From Pseudoduganella guangdongensis (GTDB taxonomy: Bacteria; Pseudomonadota; Gammaproteobacteria; Burkholderiales; Burkholderiaceae_D): a stretch of 64,000 nucleotides of DNA. The notes beneath the pieces were generated by a model, which saw only the letters and a program-made list of their open reading frames with translations, had not been told where the DNA came from and searched no databases. Made by a program: the position numbers and the translations under genes. Location of the stretch: positions 1 through 64,000 of the forward strand of contig NZ_WWCJ01000027.1 of assembly GCF_009857475.1 (NCBI RefSeq), read 5' to 3'. Below, piece by piece: positions 1 to 8,042 of this stretch (position 1 is its first letter; every line of letters starts with the position of its first letter).

Positions 1-195
1 AGCTTCAATGGCAAGTTTCGCGATGAGTGCTTAAACGAGCACTGGTTTCTCTCACTGCGGCATGCACGTCAGGTGATCGAAGCCTGGCGCCACGAGTACA
101 ACGAGGAGCGGCCGCACAGTACGCTGCGGAATCTGACACCGAAGCAGTTTGCGGAAGGGTTATTAACCGTGGACTCCAGTTCGGGTCCGTACTAA
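1..195 (+). CDS. IS3-family transposase OrfB, C-terminal fragment (5' end outside window)
   Basis: Reading frame 1 is open from the first base and translates as SFNGKFRDECLNEHWF, then a segment with EYNEERPHSTLRNLTP, and stops at TAA 193-195. This is the C-terminal end of the rve (DDE) integrase core of IS3-family OrfB proteins. In this family the last catalytic Glu normally lies directly before SFNGKFRDECLN, so the window begins just after it. The frame shows no internal stop or frameshift, so the element may be intact upstream. Only 64 residues are visible. The family call is firm; the IS407-type subgroup is inferred from the DECLNEHWF and YNEERPH wording. Confidence 0.85.
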   Translation, partial: SFNGKFRDECLNEHWFLSLRHARQVIEAWRHEYNEERPHSTLRNLTPKQFAEGLLTVDSSSGPY

Positions 196-211
196 ATTGG
201 GTAGCAGGTCA
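1..211 (+). mobile_element. Right end of an IS3-family insertion sequence (IS407-like), cut by the window start
   Basis: The first 195 bases encode the C-terminal end of an IS3-type transposase. After its stop codon the sequence runs TAAATTGGGTAGCAGGTCA and ends in CA at 210-211, as expected for an IS3-family right terminal repeat (these elements run TG...CA). The left end lies outside the window, so the terminal repeat match and any target duplication cannot be verified. The exact boundary at 211 is inferred from the terminal CA only. Confidence 0.7.
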
Positions 212-240
212 ATCGCTAATGGCCAAGCAGTTAAATTGCG

Positions 241-1455
241 TCAGAATGGCGACCAGGTGGCGCTGCCATCGCCATGCAGGCGTTGCAGGCCAAGACGGGC
301 GGTGCCGTACAAGCCGGCATCGTGATAGAGGAAGAGGATATCGGTGTTGGCCGTATCGCGGAACAGGACCTTGCGCATCGTCATGATCTGCGGCACCGTC
401 AGACGGCCGATATTGTTGGTGGCGACCTGCTCCACCTTGCCATAATGGCGCGCATACCAGCCCGATACCTTGGAACCAAAGGAATCGGAAATAATCACCA
501 GGCGCCGCGCCGGGGCGGACGGATTCTCGAAGCGCGTTGCGTCATCCACCAAGTCGGCAAATTCCGCAAATTCAGGGAAGCATTTCTTGCCCACGCATTC
601 CTTGATATTCGACGCCGGCAAGTCCGGCACCACCACATCGTTCTTCAACTTCACGCCAGGGAACAGGAAACCCACGTCGGAATTCCAGCGATAGGTCACC
701 CGCTGCAGCGGCGCGCCGGGCGCCGGCATTTCAGGGAACAGATGGCGCACGGAGTCTTCCGCGACTTTTTCCAGCCCGGGGCCAGCCCAATGGAACCACG
801 ATTTGGGGAACAGGGTGGCTGGGCTCTTGATGGCGCGCATTTGGGTCAGCGGGAAATACATGGCCTCACGCGCCGGCGCACTCAAGGCAGGATCATCTAT
901 GAGCTGTTGCGCCGGCAGGTTCGTCCGGTTGCACTGATCGTAAAGCCAGGCCGGCACGTCTTCCTGATAGACCGCCGGCGCCGATGGCACAATCATCAGT
1001 CTTGGATGCATACCTTGCGCATGGAAGTCATCGAACATGCGGTTCAGATAATCGCGGAAGTCCGTCAAGCCACGCTTATCGCCTATGCAGCTGACAGTGA
1101 GCGCGGAGTACGGCGCCACGTTGGTTCCGTGCGCCGCCAGGAAGGTCCTTCCATTGCGGCCGCTGGCTATCTGAATGGTGGGGAATTCGCCGAACAGGTG
1201 GTAGCGCAGCGCGTTATTGCCTTTGATGAGGGCTTGGCGGAAACCGAAATGGTCCTTGATCCAGGCATCGGTCTGGCCCGGCAGGGCCAGGAAGCTGGCC
1301 CAGTCGGACGGCAGTTTCGGCGCTGCGGCCAAGTTGCGATTCTCCCCGCTCTGGCTGGAGCTTTTCACGGTCGCGACGATGCCAGGGGTGGCCAACAACG
1401 TGAGCAGGATGCTCTTGCCGAGGTGGTGCCGCATCCAGGTTTTGTAACTCGTCAT
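241..1455 (-). CDS. AlgX/AlgJ-like SGNH polysaccharide O-acetyltransferase accessory protein
   Basis: A 404-residue protein with an N-terminal hydrophobic segment at about residues 14-28 (KSILLTLLATPGIVA) that should act as a signal anchor into the periplasm. The body resembles the SGNH-hydrolase-like domain of AlgJ/AlgX: WIKDHFGFRQALIKGNN near the N terminus, a block SWFHWAGPG in the middle, and a catalytic-serine-type block VIISDSFGS near the C terminus. Proteins of this family transfer acetyl groups, delivered through the membrane by an MBOAT partner, to an exported polysaccharide. The MBOAT gene lies 2 nt upstream, so the two form an operon. No polymerase or exporter genes are visible, so the acetylated polymer (alginate, cellulose or other) cannot be named. 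The gene ends 30 nt from the IS terminus. Confidence 0.8.
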   Translation of the reverse strand: MTSYKTWMRHHLGKSILLTLLATPGIVATVKSSSQSGENRNLAAAPKLPSDWASFLALPGQTDAWIKDHFGFRQALIKGNNALRYHLFGEFPTIQIASGRNGRTFLAAHGTNVAPYSALTVSCIGDKRGLTDFRDYLNRMFDDFHAQGMHPRLMIVPSAPAVYQEDVPAWLYDQCNRTNLPAQQLIDDPALSAPAREAMYFPLTQMRAIKSPATLFPKSWFHWAGPGLEKVAEDSVRHLFPEMPAPGAPLQRVTYRWNSDVGFLFPGVKLKNDVVVPDLPASNIKECVGKKCFPEFAEFADLVDDATRFENPSAPARRLVIISDSFGSKVSGWYARHYGKVEQVATNNIGRLTVPQIMTMRKVLFRDTANTDILFLYHDAGLYGTARLGLQRLHGDGSATWSPF

Positions 1456-1457
1456 AC

Positions 1458-2861
1458 TTAGAAGCGGAAATAAATGAAGGGGTTGTACGTGTCAGCGGCA
1501 AGGCTCAGCAGGCACATGGCAAACGCAGTCGGCATCAGGATGCGTCGGCTCGCCGCTTTCACCGGCGCGAAGGCCGGGCGGTGCAGCGTTTTCTGCAGGA
1601 AGCCGTCGGGCAGCACTGCCAGCAACAGGCCAATTGCCAGCGCCCACATCGTCGAGGGCCCCGCCAGCATCTGCCATTGCTGAGATCCATTGCTCATGCC
1701 CAGCAAGGTGCGCATATAGCCGGCGGCCTGGCCGACAGTATCAGCGCGGAACAGAACCCAGCCAAACATCACGGCCAACAGGGTGTACGCATGCACCACC
1801 ACGCCCGGCAGGCGTTCCAGCAACTTGCCCAGTCCCACGCGTTCAATGACCAGCAGCGCGCCGTGCCACACACCCCACAGTACAAAGGTCCAGGCGGCGC
1901 CGTGCCACAGGCCGCACAGCACGAACACCAGGGCCAGGTTGAAATATGTGCGCCATGGCGCTGCGCGGTTGCCGCCCAGCGGGATGTACAGGTAATCGCG
2001 GAACCAGCTCGACAGGCTGATGTGCCAGCGGCGCCAGAATTGCGTGATCGATTGCGCCGCATAAGGGCGGTTGAAGTTGGGTGGGTAGGTAAATCCCAGC
2101 ATATGCGCCAGGCCGATCGCCATATTCGAGTAGCCGGCGAAATCGTACAGGATCTGCACTGAGTAGCATGCCATGCCGATCCAGGCGGTCAGCGTCGACA
2201 ACTGGTCCGGCTCGATGGCAAAAATGCGGTCGGCCGCCAGGGCAACCGAGTTGGCGATCAGCACCTTTTGCGCTAAGCCCAGCACGAATTGCTGCACCCC
2301 GCGCCAGATGCGCTCGTTGCTGATGACGCGCTGGCTGATTTCATCGGCAATCTGGCTATAGCGCACGATCGGCCCAGCGATCAATTGCGGGAACATGGCC
2401 TTGTACATGGCAAAGCGCAGCAGACTGGACTGGGCCGGGATGTCGCGCCGGTAAATGTCGATCAGGTAGGAAATGCCCTGGAAGGTCACGAAGGAAATGC
2501 CGAGCGGCAGGACGATTTCGGGAATGGCAACATTGCCGCCCCAGTTGGCGGCCACACTATTCCAGCTCTGGGCAAAGAAGCCCGCATATTTATAGTAAAG
2601 CAGGGCCGCCAGGTTGATGCCGATGCCCAGCCACATATACAGCTGGCGCGTGCGCGGCGCCTGGGCGCGCGAGATGGCGTAGCCAAAGCCGTAGTTTAAG
2701 AGGGCCGACAGCATCAGCAGCGGCACAAAGCGTGGTTCGCCCCAGGCATAAAAGACCAGGCTGCCCACCAGTAGGACGGCGTTTTTCCATGGCAGCAGGT
2801 AATACAGCGCGAGGAAGCAGGGCAGGAAATAGAACAGGAAGGTTACCGAGCTAAAGATCAT
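1458..2861 (-). CDS. MBOAT-family membrane O-acyltransferase, AlgI-like
   Basis: A 467-residue polytopic membrane protein starting MIFSSVTFLFYFLPCFLALYY. It shows the AlgI/DltB signature: FWRRWHISLSSWFRDYLYIP with the first conserved His, and LCGLWHGAAWTFVLWG with the second, catalytic His. Length agrees with AlgI homologues (about 460-520). The family carries acetyl groups from a cytoplasmic donor across the inner membrane for an AlgJ/AlgX-type partner. That partner follows after only 2 nt. The start at 2861 faces the phosphatase gene on the other strand, with about 115 nt between the two starts for divergent promoters. Family assignment is firm; the polymer substrate is unknown. Confidence 0.9.
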   Translation of the reverse strand: MIFSSVTFLFYFLPCFLALYYLLPWKNAVLLVGSLVFYAWGEPRFVPLLMLSALLNYGFGYAISRAQAPRTRQLYMWLGIGINLAALLYYKYAGFFAQSWNSVAANWGGNVAIPEIVLPLGISFVTFQGISYLIDIYRRDIPAQSSLLRFAMYKAMFPQLIAGPIVRYSQIADEISQRVISNERIWRGVQQFVLGLAQKVLIANSVALAADRIFAIEPDQLSTLTAWIGMACYSVQILYDFAGYSNMAIGLAHMLGFTYPPNFNRPYAAQSITQFWRRWHISLSSWFRDYLYIPLGGNRAAPWRTYFNLALVFVLCGLWHGAAWTFVLWGVWHGALLVIERVGLGKLLERLPGVVVHAYTLLAVMFGWVLFRADTVGQAAGYMRTLLGMSNGSQQWQMLAGPSTMWALAIGLLLAVLPDGFLQKTLHRPAFAPVKAASRRILMPTAFAMCLLSLAADTYNPFIYFRF

Positions 2862-2976
2862 GCGGCGGGCAGGCGATACTAAAAGACCATTAGTTTACCA
2901 TGAGGCAACGCCAGACCTGTTCAATGGTGAACCGCCTTTTTTTTGCTTTTTCAGCAATGTTTGCTACTATTGCCAG

Positions 2977-4302
2977 ATGAATATTAAAAAATCCCTGCGC
3001 TGGCTCGCAATCCTGCTGAGCGGCATGCTTGTTCTGTTGCTTGCAGTTGCCGGTGTGGCTCTTTATAACTCCAAGCTCGAGGTGACCCCGAACGGCGTGC
3101 ATAGCCGCCTGTACGTTCCCGTCAGCAGTATGAAGTACGGCAAAGTGAGCATGCTTGCCGGGACCGGCGACAACGCCACCTTGCCCGGCTTCCTGGACGG
3201 CCCCGTCGTGCGCCGCGCTGCCGACGGCAGCTGGAACGCCGCCTGGTTCTGCGAGGACCGCACGCACCAACAGCAGGCAGCGGATGCGCAACTGGTGATC
3301 GACTGCGGCGGCAAACGTAGCGTTTACCCGATTGCCCTGGCCCTGGCCCCCGCCCCGGCCCCGGCCGCGAACGGCGGCGTGTTGCTGATGCCGGAGAGGG
3401 TCGCGGTGCTGAGTGATATCGAAGGCAACCTGCCTTTCCTGGATGGCTCGCTGGCCAAGCTGGGCGTGACCGATGCCGCCGGCGCCTGGGCTTACGGCAA
3501 GGGCCACCTGGTCATCGTGGGCGACGCTGTCGACCGCGGGCGCGACGTCTTCGCGGTGTTGTGGCGGCTGTACACGCTGGCGCAGGAAGCGCAGCGTGCC
3601 GGCGGCGGCGTGCATATGCTGCTGGGGAATCACGAACAGTACATCCTGCGCGGGAATACCACGCGCGCCCACCTGGAACATGTGTACGCGCTGGACCAGC
3701 TGGGCGGTCCGATCGCGGCCTTCGCTGCCGATACCATGATCGGTGGCTGGCTGCGCGCGCAACCGGTGGTGCTGCAGATGGGGACCGTGCTGTTCACGCA
3801 CGGCGGCATCAGCAAGGCCACGGCCGACAGCGGCCTTACTGTGGCGCAGCTGAATGAAGCCATGCGTAATTACTGGAGCGGCACGCCATCGGCCAAGCCG
3901 GCGCTGGACGCGGTGCTGGGCCAAGGCGGCGTCACCCAGTATCGCGGCTACCTGGACGAGGCGGACGGCTTAGCCAGCGCCGAGGATGTGCAGCATGTGC
4001 TGGACCGCTTCGGCGCCAGCACCGTGGTGGTGGGGCATACCCTGGTCGACAAGGTCACGATGCTGCACGGCGGCCGCGTGATCGCGGTCGATGTGAACAC
4101 CAATGACGCCGCCGACGAGGCGCTGGTGTTTGAGGGCGGCAAAGCGCGGGTGGTTCCAGTGCTGGACCGGGGCTTGCCGCCGGAGCAGAAGGCGCGCGGC
4201 CAGCAGCGCGATTTCCAGTTCGCTTCCGCCAGCGACTGGCGCGCCTTGGGCCGCTCGGCCTGGCGCGCCGTCGAGCTGGCGCGCCTGCCGCACCCCTATT
4301 GA
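2977..4302 (+). CDS. Membrane-anchored PPP-type metallophosphoesterase
   Basis: The preferred start is ATG 2977 (MNIKKSLRWLAILLSGMLVL), which opens directly with a membrane anchor; an upstream in-frame extension to 2860 encodes an unlikely Phe/Cys-rich stretch. The product is 441 residues with one N-terminal transmembrane segment and a calcineurin-like domain. Metal-site motifs appear in the PPP order: VLSDIEGN (about 145), VIVGDAVDRG, LLGNHEQY, FTHGGIS and VVVGHT. The usual GDxHG of the first motif reads SDIEGN, with Glu in place of His. The arrangement is that of eukaryote-type PPP or Shewanella-like phosphatases and suggests a phosphoprotein or small-molecule phosphatase, probably with its domain outside the inner membrane. 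The substrate is unknown. It is transcribed away from the MBOAT gene. Confidence 0.8.
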   Translation: MNIKKSLRWLAILLSGMLVLLLAVAGVALYNSKLEVTPNGVHSRLYVPVSSMKYGKVSMLAGTGDNATLPGFLDGPVVRRAADGSWNAAWFCEDRTHQQQAADAQLVIDCGGKRSVYPIALALAPAPAPAANGGVLLMPERVAVLSDIEGNLPFLDGSLAKLGVTDAAGAWAYGKGHLVIVGDAVDRGRDVFAVLWRLYTLAQEAQRAGGGVHMLLGNHEQYILRGNTTRAHLEHVYALDQLGGPIAAFAADTMIGGWLRAQPVVLQMGTVLFTHGGISKATADSGLTVAQLNEAMRNYWSGTPSAKPALDAVLGQGGVTQYRGYLDEADGLASAEDVQHVLDRFGASTVVVGHTLVDKVTMLHGGRVIAVDVNTNDAADEALVFEGGKARVVPVLDRGLPPEQKARGQQRDFQFASASDWRALGRSAWRAVELARLPHPY

Positions 4303-4327
4303 GGAGTGCGGGAGCGCGGCAACTGCG

Positions 4328-4909
4328 TTAAGGATTGACGTTCATACGCTGCGTGTGCGTCCAGTTATGGTCGGACGCGCTGACGGCGGAAGCGAAGGTG
4401 CGGTAAGTCTGGCCTTCGCCCGGCCACGGGTTCATGATGTAGATGTAGTTGGTGCCGTTATAGGTTTCATAGCCGCGTCCCACCATGATATGCCCGCCGC
4501 CGTTGGTCCAGCCGTAGCGGATGACGAAGGGACGGTTGGCGTTGATCTCGGTCACCACCGAATTCCACGACAGGTAGTTGTTAATTGCCGTATTCGGCAC
4601 GCCCCAGTTGGACAGGATGTTCTGCACGCTGCCCGAGCTGCCGTACATGCTGTTGGGCCGGTTGGCGTAGCTGTTCCAGTCGAAGGTGCCGTTGCCGCAG
4701 GCGTAGTTGATGCCATAGGCCCAGTTCACGATCTGGCACTGGCTGGGCGTGCGGTTGTAGACGGCCAGGACGGCCTTGCTCGACGCCGACCAGCACCACT
4801 GGCTGTGCTCCTGGATGGTGAGCGGGACGTTCAGGGTTTTCCATTGCGCGAAGGCGGAGGGCAGGGCCAATGCCAGCACGGCGCCGGCCAGGATTTTTGC
4901 GATAGTCAT
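4328..4909 (-). CDS. Secreted papain-like cysteine peptidase
   Basis: A 193-residue protein with a clear Sec signal (MTIAKILAGAVLALALPSAFA, cleavage near residue 21). The mature part is a compact papain-like fold: the catalytic block HSQWCWSASS places the nucleophile at Cys39 with Gln37 just before it, GGGHIMVGRGYE gives the catalytic His140, and MNPWPGEG gives Asn160 as the third residue. Such small proteins fall near the peptidase_C39_2/C70 (AvrRpt2-like) group. It lies 12 nt downstream of a second secreted protein gene, and both follow a tandem glycine riboswitch, so expression should respond to glycine. Substrate specificity and final location (periplasm or outside) cannot be read from the sequence. 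Confidence 0.8.
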   Translation of the reverse strand: MTIAKILAGAVLALALPSAFAQWKTLNVPLTIQEHSQWCWSASSKAVLAVYNRTPSQCQIVNWAYGINYACGNGTFDWNSYANRPNSMYGSSGSVQNILSNWGVPNTAINNYLSWNSVVTEINANRPFVIRYGWTNGGGHIMVGRGYETYNGTNYIYIMNPWPGEGQTYRTFASAVSASDHNWTHTQRMNVNP

Positions 4910-4921
4910 GACGGCGTCTCC

Positions 4922-5569
4922 TTAGCGGAATGCTTCGACATTGGTTTTAACGGCGGCGCGCAGCGGTTCAAGCAGCTCGGCGCCGTCGACCAGCTGGCTG
5001 CCGGCCTTTTTCAGCAGCAGCGATTCGCGCGCGGAATGCAGCGGCGCGAATTTGGCGCGATCGACTTCCAACAAGTCGGAGCGGGCCTGGTAGATGCGGA
5101 TAAAGCGCAGGTTGGAGCGCGCGCCGTTGCCGTGCGCATTGGCGGCGGCATCCACGTCCTTTGCCAGCACGGCGCCGCCGTAGGCCATCGTCTCGAAGCG
5201 GCCGTTCACTTGCTGCACCGTTGCCAGGCCGATCGGCTTGCCGCGCAGGGATATGAGGAAGCGCCATTCGCCGGTGGGGCGCGCCAGCGAGGGCAGGTCG
5301 CCGCGTGTCAGCAGCTCTTTCGGGTCGATGGTGTAGACCTGGAAGCCGTGGCCGATCGTGGCCTGTCTCAGGTCGCCCACATCGGTGATGTCGAGCGGGA
5401 AGTCGGCCGGCGCGCTGCCGGGGCGTATGGCCTGCTGCTGCTCGGCGAACTGCACGAGGCCGCGTTTGGCGGCCTGCAAAGCGGCGCCGTTGTCTGCTTT
5501 TGCCAGGAACGGGACGGCCGCCATCATCGCTGCGCAGGCAATGCGCAGCCAGAGTCGATGCGTATGCAT
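4922..5569 (-). CDS. Secreted protein of unknown function, first gene after the glycine riboswitch
   Basis: ATG at 5569 (MHTHRLWLRIACAAMMAAV) gives 215 residues with a signal peptide ending near AKADN at about residue 26. A good ribosome site (AGAGGAG) lies 7 nt before this start, which decides it over upstream in-frame positions that would run through the riboswitch. The mature protein has no Cys, no repeats and no motif I recognise. It contains a segment WRFLISLRGKPIGLATVQQV that looks like beta strands. Its stop is 12 nt from the start of the papain-like peptidase, so the two are co-transcribed. A partner, inhibitor or folding aid for the peptidase is possible but not shown by sequence. 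Confidence 0.75.
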   Translation of the reverse strand: MHTHRLWLRIACAAMMAAVPFLAKADNGAALQAAKRGLVQFAEQQQAIRPGSAPADFPLDITDVGDLRQATIGHGFQVYTIDPKELLTRGDLPSLARPTGEWRFLISLRGKPIGLATVQQVNGRFETMAYGGAVLAKDVDAAANAHGNGARSNLRFIRIYQARSDLLEVDRAKFAPLHSARESLLLKKAGSQLVDGAELLEPLRAAVKTNVEAFR

Positions 5570-5621
5570 GTGACTACTCCTCTGAAGGTTGATCAGATTT
5601 CGAAAGGTGCGTGGGATCGCC

Positions 5622-5811
5622 CCCTCTGTGCTGGACCTGAGAGTTTCACAGGCATGGCGGCCTGCTTGCTCCTTCGGTGCGCCAGCCTTGGAGCGCTGGC
5701 GACTCTTCAGAGTTGTGAAAACACGCGACCGGTCCTTTGGCCTGAGAGATTCCGGGGGCGGGCTTGCTCCTTCGGCGTTGTCCATGCTGGGACAAACTCT
5801 CCCGATCGCGC
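5622..5811 (-). promoter_or_regulatory. Tandem glycine riboswitch (two aptamers)
   Basis: On the minus strand the region carries two copies of the glycine aptamer core. Aptamer 1 (about 5811-5733) has GGGAGAG, then CGCCGAAGGAGCAAGC, then ATCTCTCAGGCCAAAGGACC, closed by a GC-rich P1 (CGCGATCGG with CCGGTCGCG). Aptamer 2 (about 5714-5622) has ACTCTGAAGAGTC, then GCACCGAAGGAGCAAGC, then AACTCTCAGGTCC. These are the hallmark conserved blocks of the family. The first start codon lies about 53 nt downstream. I see no hairpin followed by a U run in between, so control is probably at ribosome access. Glycine riboswitches usually precede gcvTHP or glycine transporters; here the target is a pair of secreted proteins. 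Confidence 0.93.
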
Positions 5812-5837
5812 GGCCGGCATGCACCGGCAGCGAAATC

Positions 5838-5867
5838 AGCATAGCGCAGGGATTTATACGGTATCAA
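5838..5867 (-). promoter_or_regulatory. Probable sigma-70 promoter for the riboswitch operon
   Basis: Reading the minus strand: TTGATA (5867-5862), an 18-nt spacer, then TATGCT (5843-5838). Transcription would begin near 5830, about 20 nt before aptamer 1, which is the right distance for a riboswitch leader. The elements match consensus only partly. Confidence 0.5.
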
Positions 5868-5921
5868 TCGTTTTTCGCTTGCCGTTGCGTTTTCGCCATT
5901 ACTGTAGTTCCTGCTATTCTG

Positions 5922-5955
5922 TTGACACTTCCGGAAGAAATTGGTAACGTTTCCA
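5922..5955 (+). promoter_or_regulatory. Promoter with overlapping LacI-type operator for the sugar ABC operon
   Basis: A consensus -35 TTGACA (5922-5927) is followed after 17 nt by a weak -10 TAACGT (5945-5950). Over the -10 lies TGGTAACGTTTCCA (5942-5955), one base away from the perfect palindrome TGGAAACGTTTCCA seen elsewhere in the window. A repressor bound here would block RNA polymerase directly. The leader from here to the ATG at 5985 contains a strong ribosome site (AGGAGA). The regulator gene is the last gene of this same operon, which would give autoregulation. Confidence 0.7.
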
Positions 5956-5984
5956 AAAAGTCGCAGCACATAACAGGAGACACG

Positions 5985-7208
5985 ATGTACAAGCAGTTTT
6001 TCGCCTGCGCCATGGCGCTGGGCGCCGCCTCCGCGCAGGCGGCCGGGCAGAGCGCGGAAGTGATCCACTGGTGGACGTCGGGCGGCGAGTCGGCCGCCGT
6101 GAAACAGCTGGCCAGCGCCTATCGCGCTGCCGGCGGCAACTGGATCGACACGGCGATTGCCGGCGGCGACCAGGCGCGCGCCGTGACCCTGAACCGCATG
6201 GTGGGCGGCAAGGCGCCGACTGCGGCGCAGTTCAACATCTCCAAGCAGTTTGTCGATATCGTGGAGCAGGACATGCTGGCGCCGCTGGACGACGTCGCGC
6301 GCCAGCAGCAGTGGGACAAGACGCTGCCCGAGCCGATCGTCAACGCCATCCGCATCGACGGGCATTACTACGCCCTGCCGATGAACATTCACATGCAGAC
6401 CTGGATCTGGTACTCCAAGGCGGCGTTCAAGAAGGCCGGCATCGGGAAGGAGCCGGCCAGCGTGGACGAACTGTTCGCGGCGCTGGACAAGCTGAAAGCC
6501 GCCGGCCTGGTGCCGCTGGCACACGGCGGCCAGGCCTGGCAGGAGCACATCCTGTTCGCGGCCATGCTGGCCAATATCGGCGGGCGCCAGCTCTACCTGC
6601 AGGTGCTGCGCGACCGCGACCAGCGCGCCATCAATTCCGAGCCGGTGCGCAAGGTGCTGCTGGCGTATAAGCGCCTGCAATCGTATGTCGATCCCGCCGC
6701 GCCGGGCCGCAACTGGAACGACGCCACCGCCATGCTGGTCAGCGGCAAGGCCGGCGTGCAGATCATGGGCGACTGGGCCAAGGGTGAATTCAGCAACGCG
6801 AAGATGGAGCCGGGCGTGCATTACGGCTGCATTCCCGGCCTGGGCGCGGCCTCGCCCTACCTGATCCAGGGCGATGCGTTCGTGTTCCCGCGCTCCGAGC
6901 GCGCCGACGTGCAGAAGGCGCAAAAGCTGCTGGCCAGCGTGCTGCTGGCGCCCGCAACGCAAGTGAGCTTCAACAAGCTGAAAGGCTCGGTGCCGCCGCG
7001 CGCCGATGCCGACACCAGCCAGCTCGATGCCTGCGCGCGCGCCGGCGCCGCCATCATGCGCGACCGCAACCGCCAGGTCGGCGCGCCGGAGATCTACCTG
7101 ACGCCGGACCAGAATGGCGCGGTGCAGGATGCGCTGACCGCCTACTGGAACACCTCGATGCCGGTGGAGAAGGCGCAGAAGGCGCTGGCTGCGGCGCTGA
7201 GGAACTAG
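5985..7208 (+). CDS. Sugar ABC transporter, periplasmic substrate-binding protein
   Basis: ATG 5985 follows AGGAGA at a 6-nt spacing and opens a Sec signal (MYKQFFACAMALGAASAQA), so longer in-frame starts are rejected. The 407-residue product belongs to the extracellular solute-binding protein family 1 (MalE/GtsA type): EVIHWWTSGGESAAVKQLA at the mature N terminus, NIHMQTWIWYSKAAFKKAGI in the hinge region, and a late segment with DAFVFPRS. Proteins with this HWWTSGGE opening commonly bind glucose, mannose or related glucosides. Two permeases, an ATPase and a LacI regulator follow in one operon. The exact sugar is inferred to be a glucose-type unit from the beta-glucosidases in the same regulon. 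Confidence 0.88.
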   Translation: MYKQFFACAMALGAASAQAAGQSAEVIHWWTSGGESAAVKQLASAYRAAGGNWIDTAIAGGDQARAVTLNRMVGGKAPTAAQFNISKQFVDIVEQDMLAPLDDVARQQQWDKTLPEPIVNAIRIDGHYYALPMNIHMQTWIWYSKAAFKKAGIGKEPASVDELFAALDKLKAAGLVPLAHGGQAWQEHILFAAMLANIGGRQLYLQVLRDRDQRAINSEPVRKVLLAYKRLQSYVDPAAPGRNWNDATAMLVSGKAGVQIMGDWAKGEFSNAKMEPGVHYGCIPGLGAASPYLIQGDAFVFPRSERADVQKAQKLLASVLLAPATQVSFNKLKGSVPPRADADTSQLDACARAGAAIMRDRNRQVGAPEIYLTPDQNGAVQDALTAYWNTSMPVEKAQKALAAALRN

Positions 7209-7211
7209 ACC

Positions 7212-8042
7212 GTGCGCCGAGCCATGTCCTATGCGGCGCTGCTGCCGATGCTGCTGACGGTGTGCGTGGGCTACCTTGGCTCGTTCGCCTGGACCTTCTA
7301 CGTTTCGCTTACCAGCTCGCGCAGCATCGCCACCAACAAGCTGGTGGGCATGGCGCAGTATGAGCGCCTGTTCGACAACGAACGCTGGCTGCTCTCGCTG
7401 CACAACCTGGCGCTGTACGGCGTGCTGTTCATCGTGGCCTGCATGCTGATCGGCTTCCTGCTGGCGGCGGCGATCGACCGCCAGGTGGCGGGCGAGGGCG
7501 CGCTGCGCACGGTGTTCCTGTACCCGTATGCGATGTCTTTCGTGGCCACGGGCCTGGTGTGGCAATGGATATTGACGCCGGGCGGCATTCCCGGCGTGGA
7601 TCTGGACTGGCTGGTGGACCAGGATATGGTGGTGTACACGGTGGTGCTGGCCTCCGTCTGGCAGGCGTCCGGCTTTGTCATGGCGCTGATGCTGGCCGGG
7701 CTGCGCGGCGTCGACCCCGAGATCTGGAAGGCCGCACGGCTGGACGGCATACCGGTGTGGCGCGTCTACCTGTCCATCGTGCTGCCGATGCTGGCGCCGA
7801 CCCTGGCCACTGTCTTCATCCTGCTGGCGACCATGGTGGTCAAGCTATACGACGCGGTGGTGTCGATGACGCAGGGCGGACCCGGCACCGCCAGCGAGGT
7901 GCCGGCCAAATTCATCATGGACCACTTGTTCCTGCGCGCGAACATCGGCCTGGCCTCGGCCGGCGCCGTGGTGCTGCTGCTGACGGTCCTGGCCTTGCTG
8001 GCGCCGTGGGCCTACGCGCGCAGCCGGAAGGGGGCGGCATGA
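7212..8042 (+). CDS. Sugar ABC transporter permease 1 (MalF/GtsB-like)
   Basis: GTG start at 7212, 3 nt after the binding-protein stop. The 276-residue product begins with a transmembrane helix (SYAALLPMLLTVCVGYLGSF) and carries about six membrane spans. The EAA loop that docks on the ATPase is visible as ARLDGIPVWRVYLSIVLPML at about residues 177-196. An alternative ATG at 7224 would remove only four residues. It forms the transmembrane channel together with the next gene, whose ATG overlaps this gene's TGA (ATGA at 8039-8042). Confidence 0.88.
   Translation: MRRAMSYAALLPMLLTVCVGYLGSFAWTFYVSLTSSRSIATNKLVGMAQYERLFDNERWLLSLHNLALYGVLFIVACMLIGFLLAAAIDRQVAGEGALRTVFLYPYAMSFVATGLVWQWILTPGGIPGVDLDWLVDQDMVVYTVVLASVWQASGFVMALMLAGLRGVDPEIWKAARLDGIPVWRVYLSIVLPMLAPTLATVFILLATMVVKLYDAVVSMTQGGPGTASEVPAKFIMDHLFLRANIGLASAGAVVLLLTVLALLAPWAYARSRKGAA

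Noticed and set aside
5646..7565. Long minus-strand frame opposite the sugar-binding protein gene and running into the riboswitch
   Set aside because: The riboswitch and the SBP gene explain this sequence; the translation is low-complexity and motif-free.
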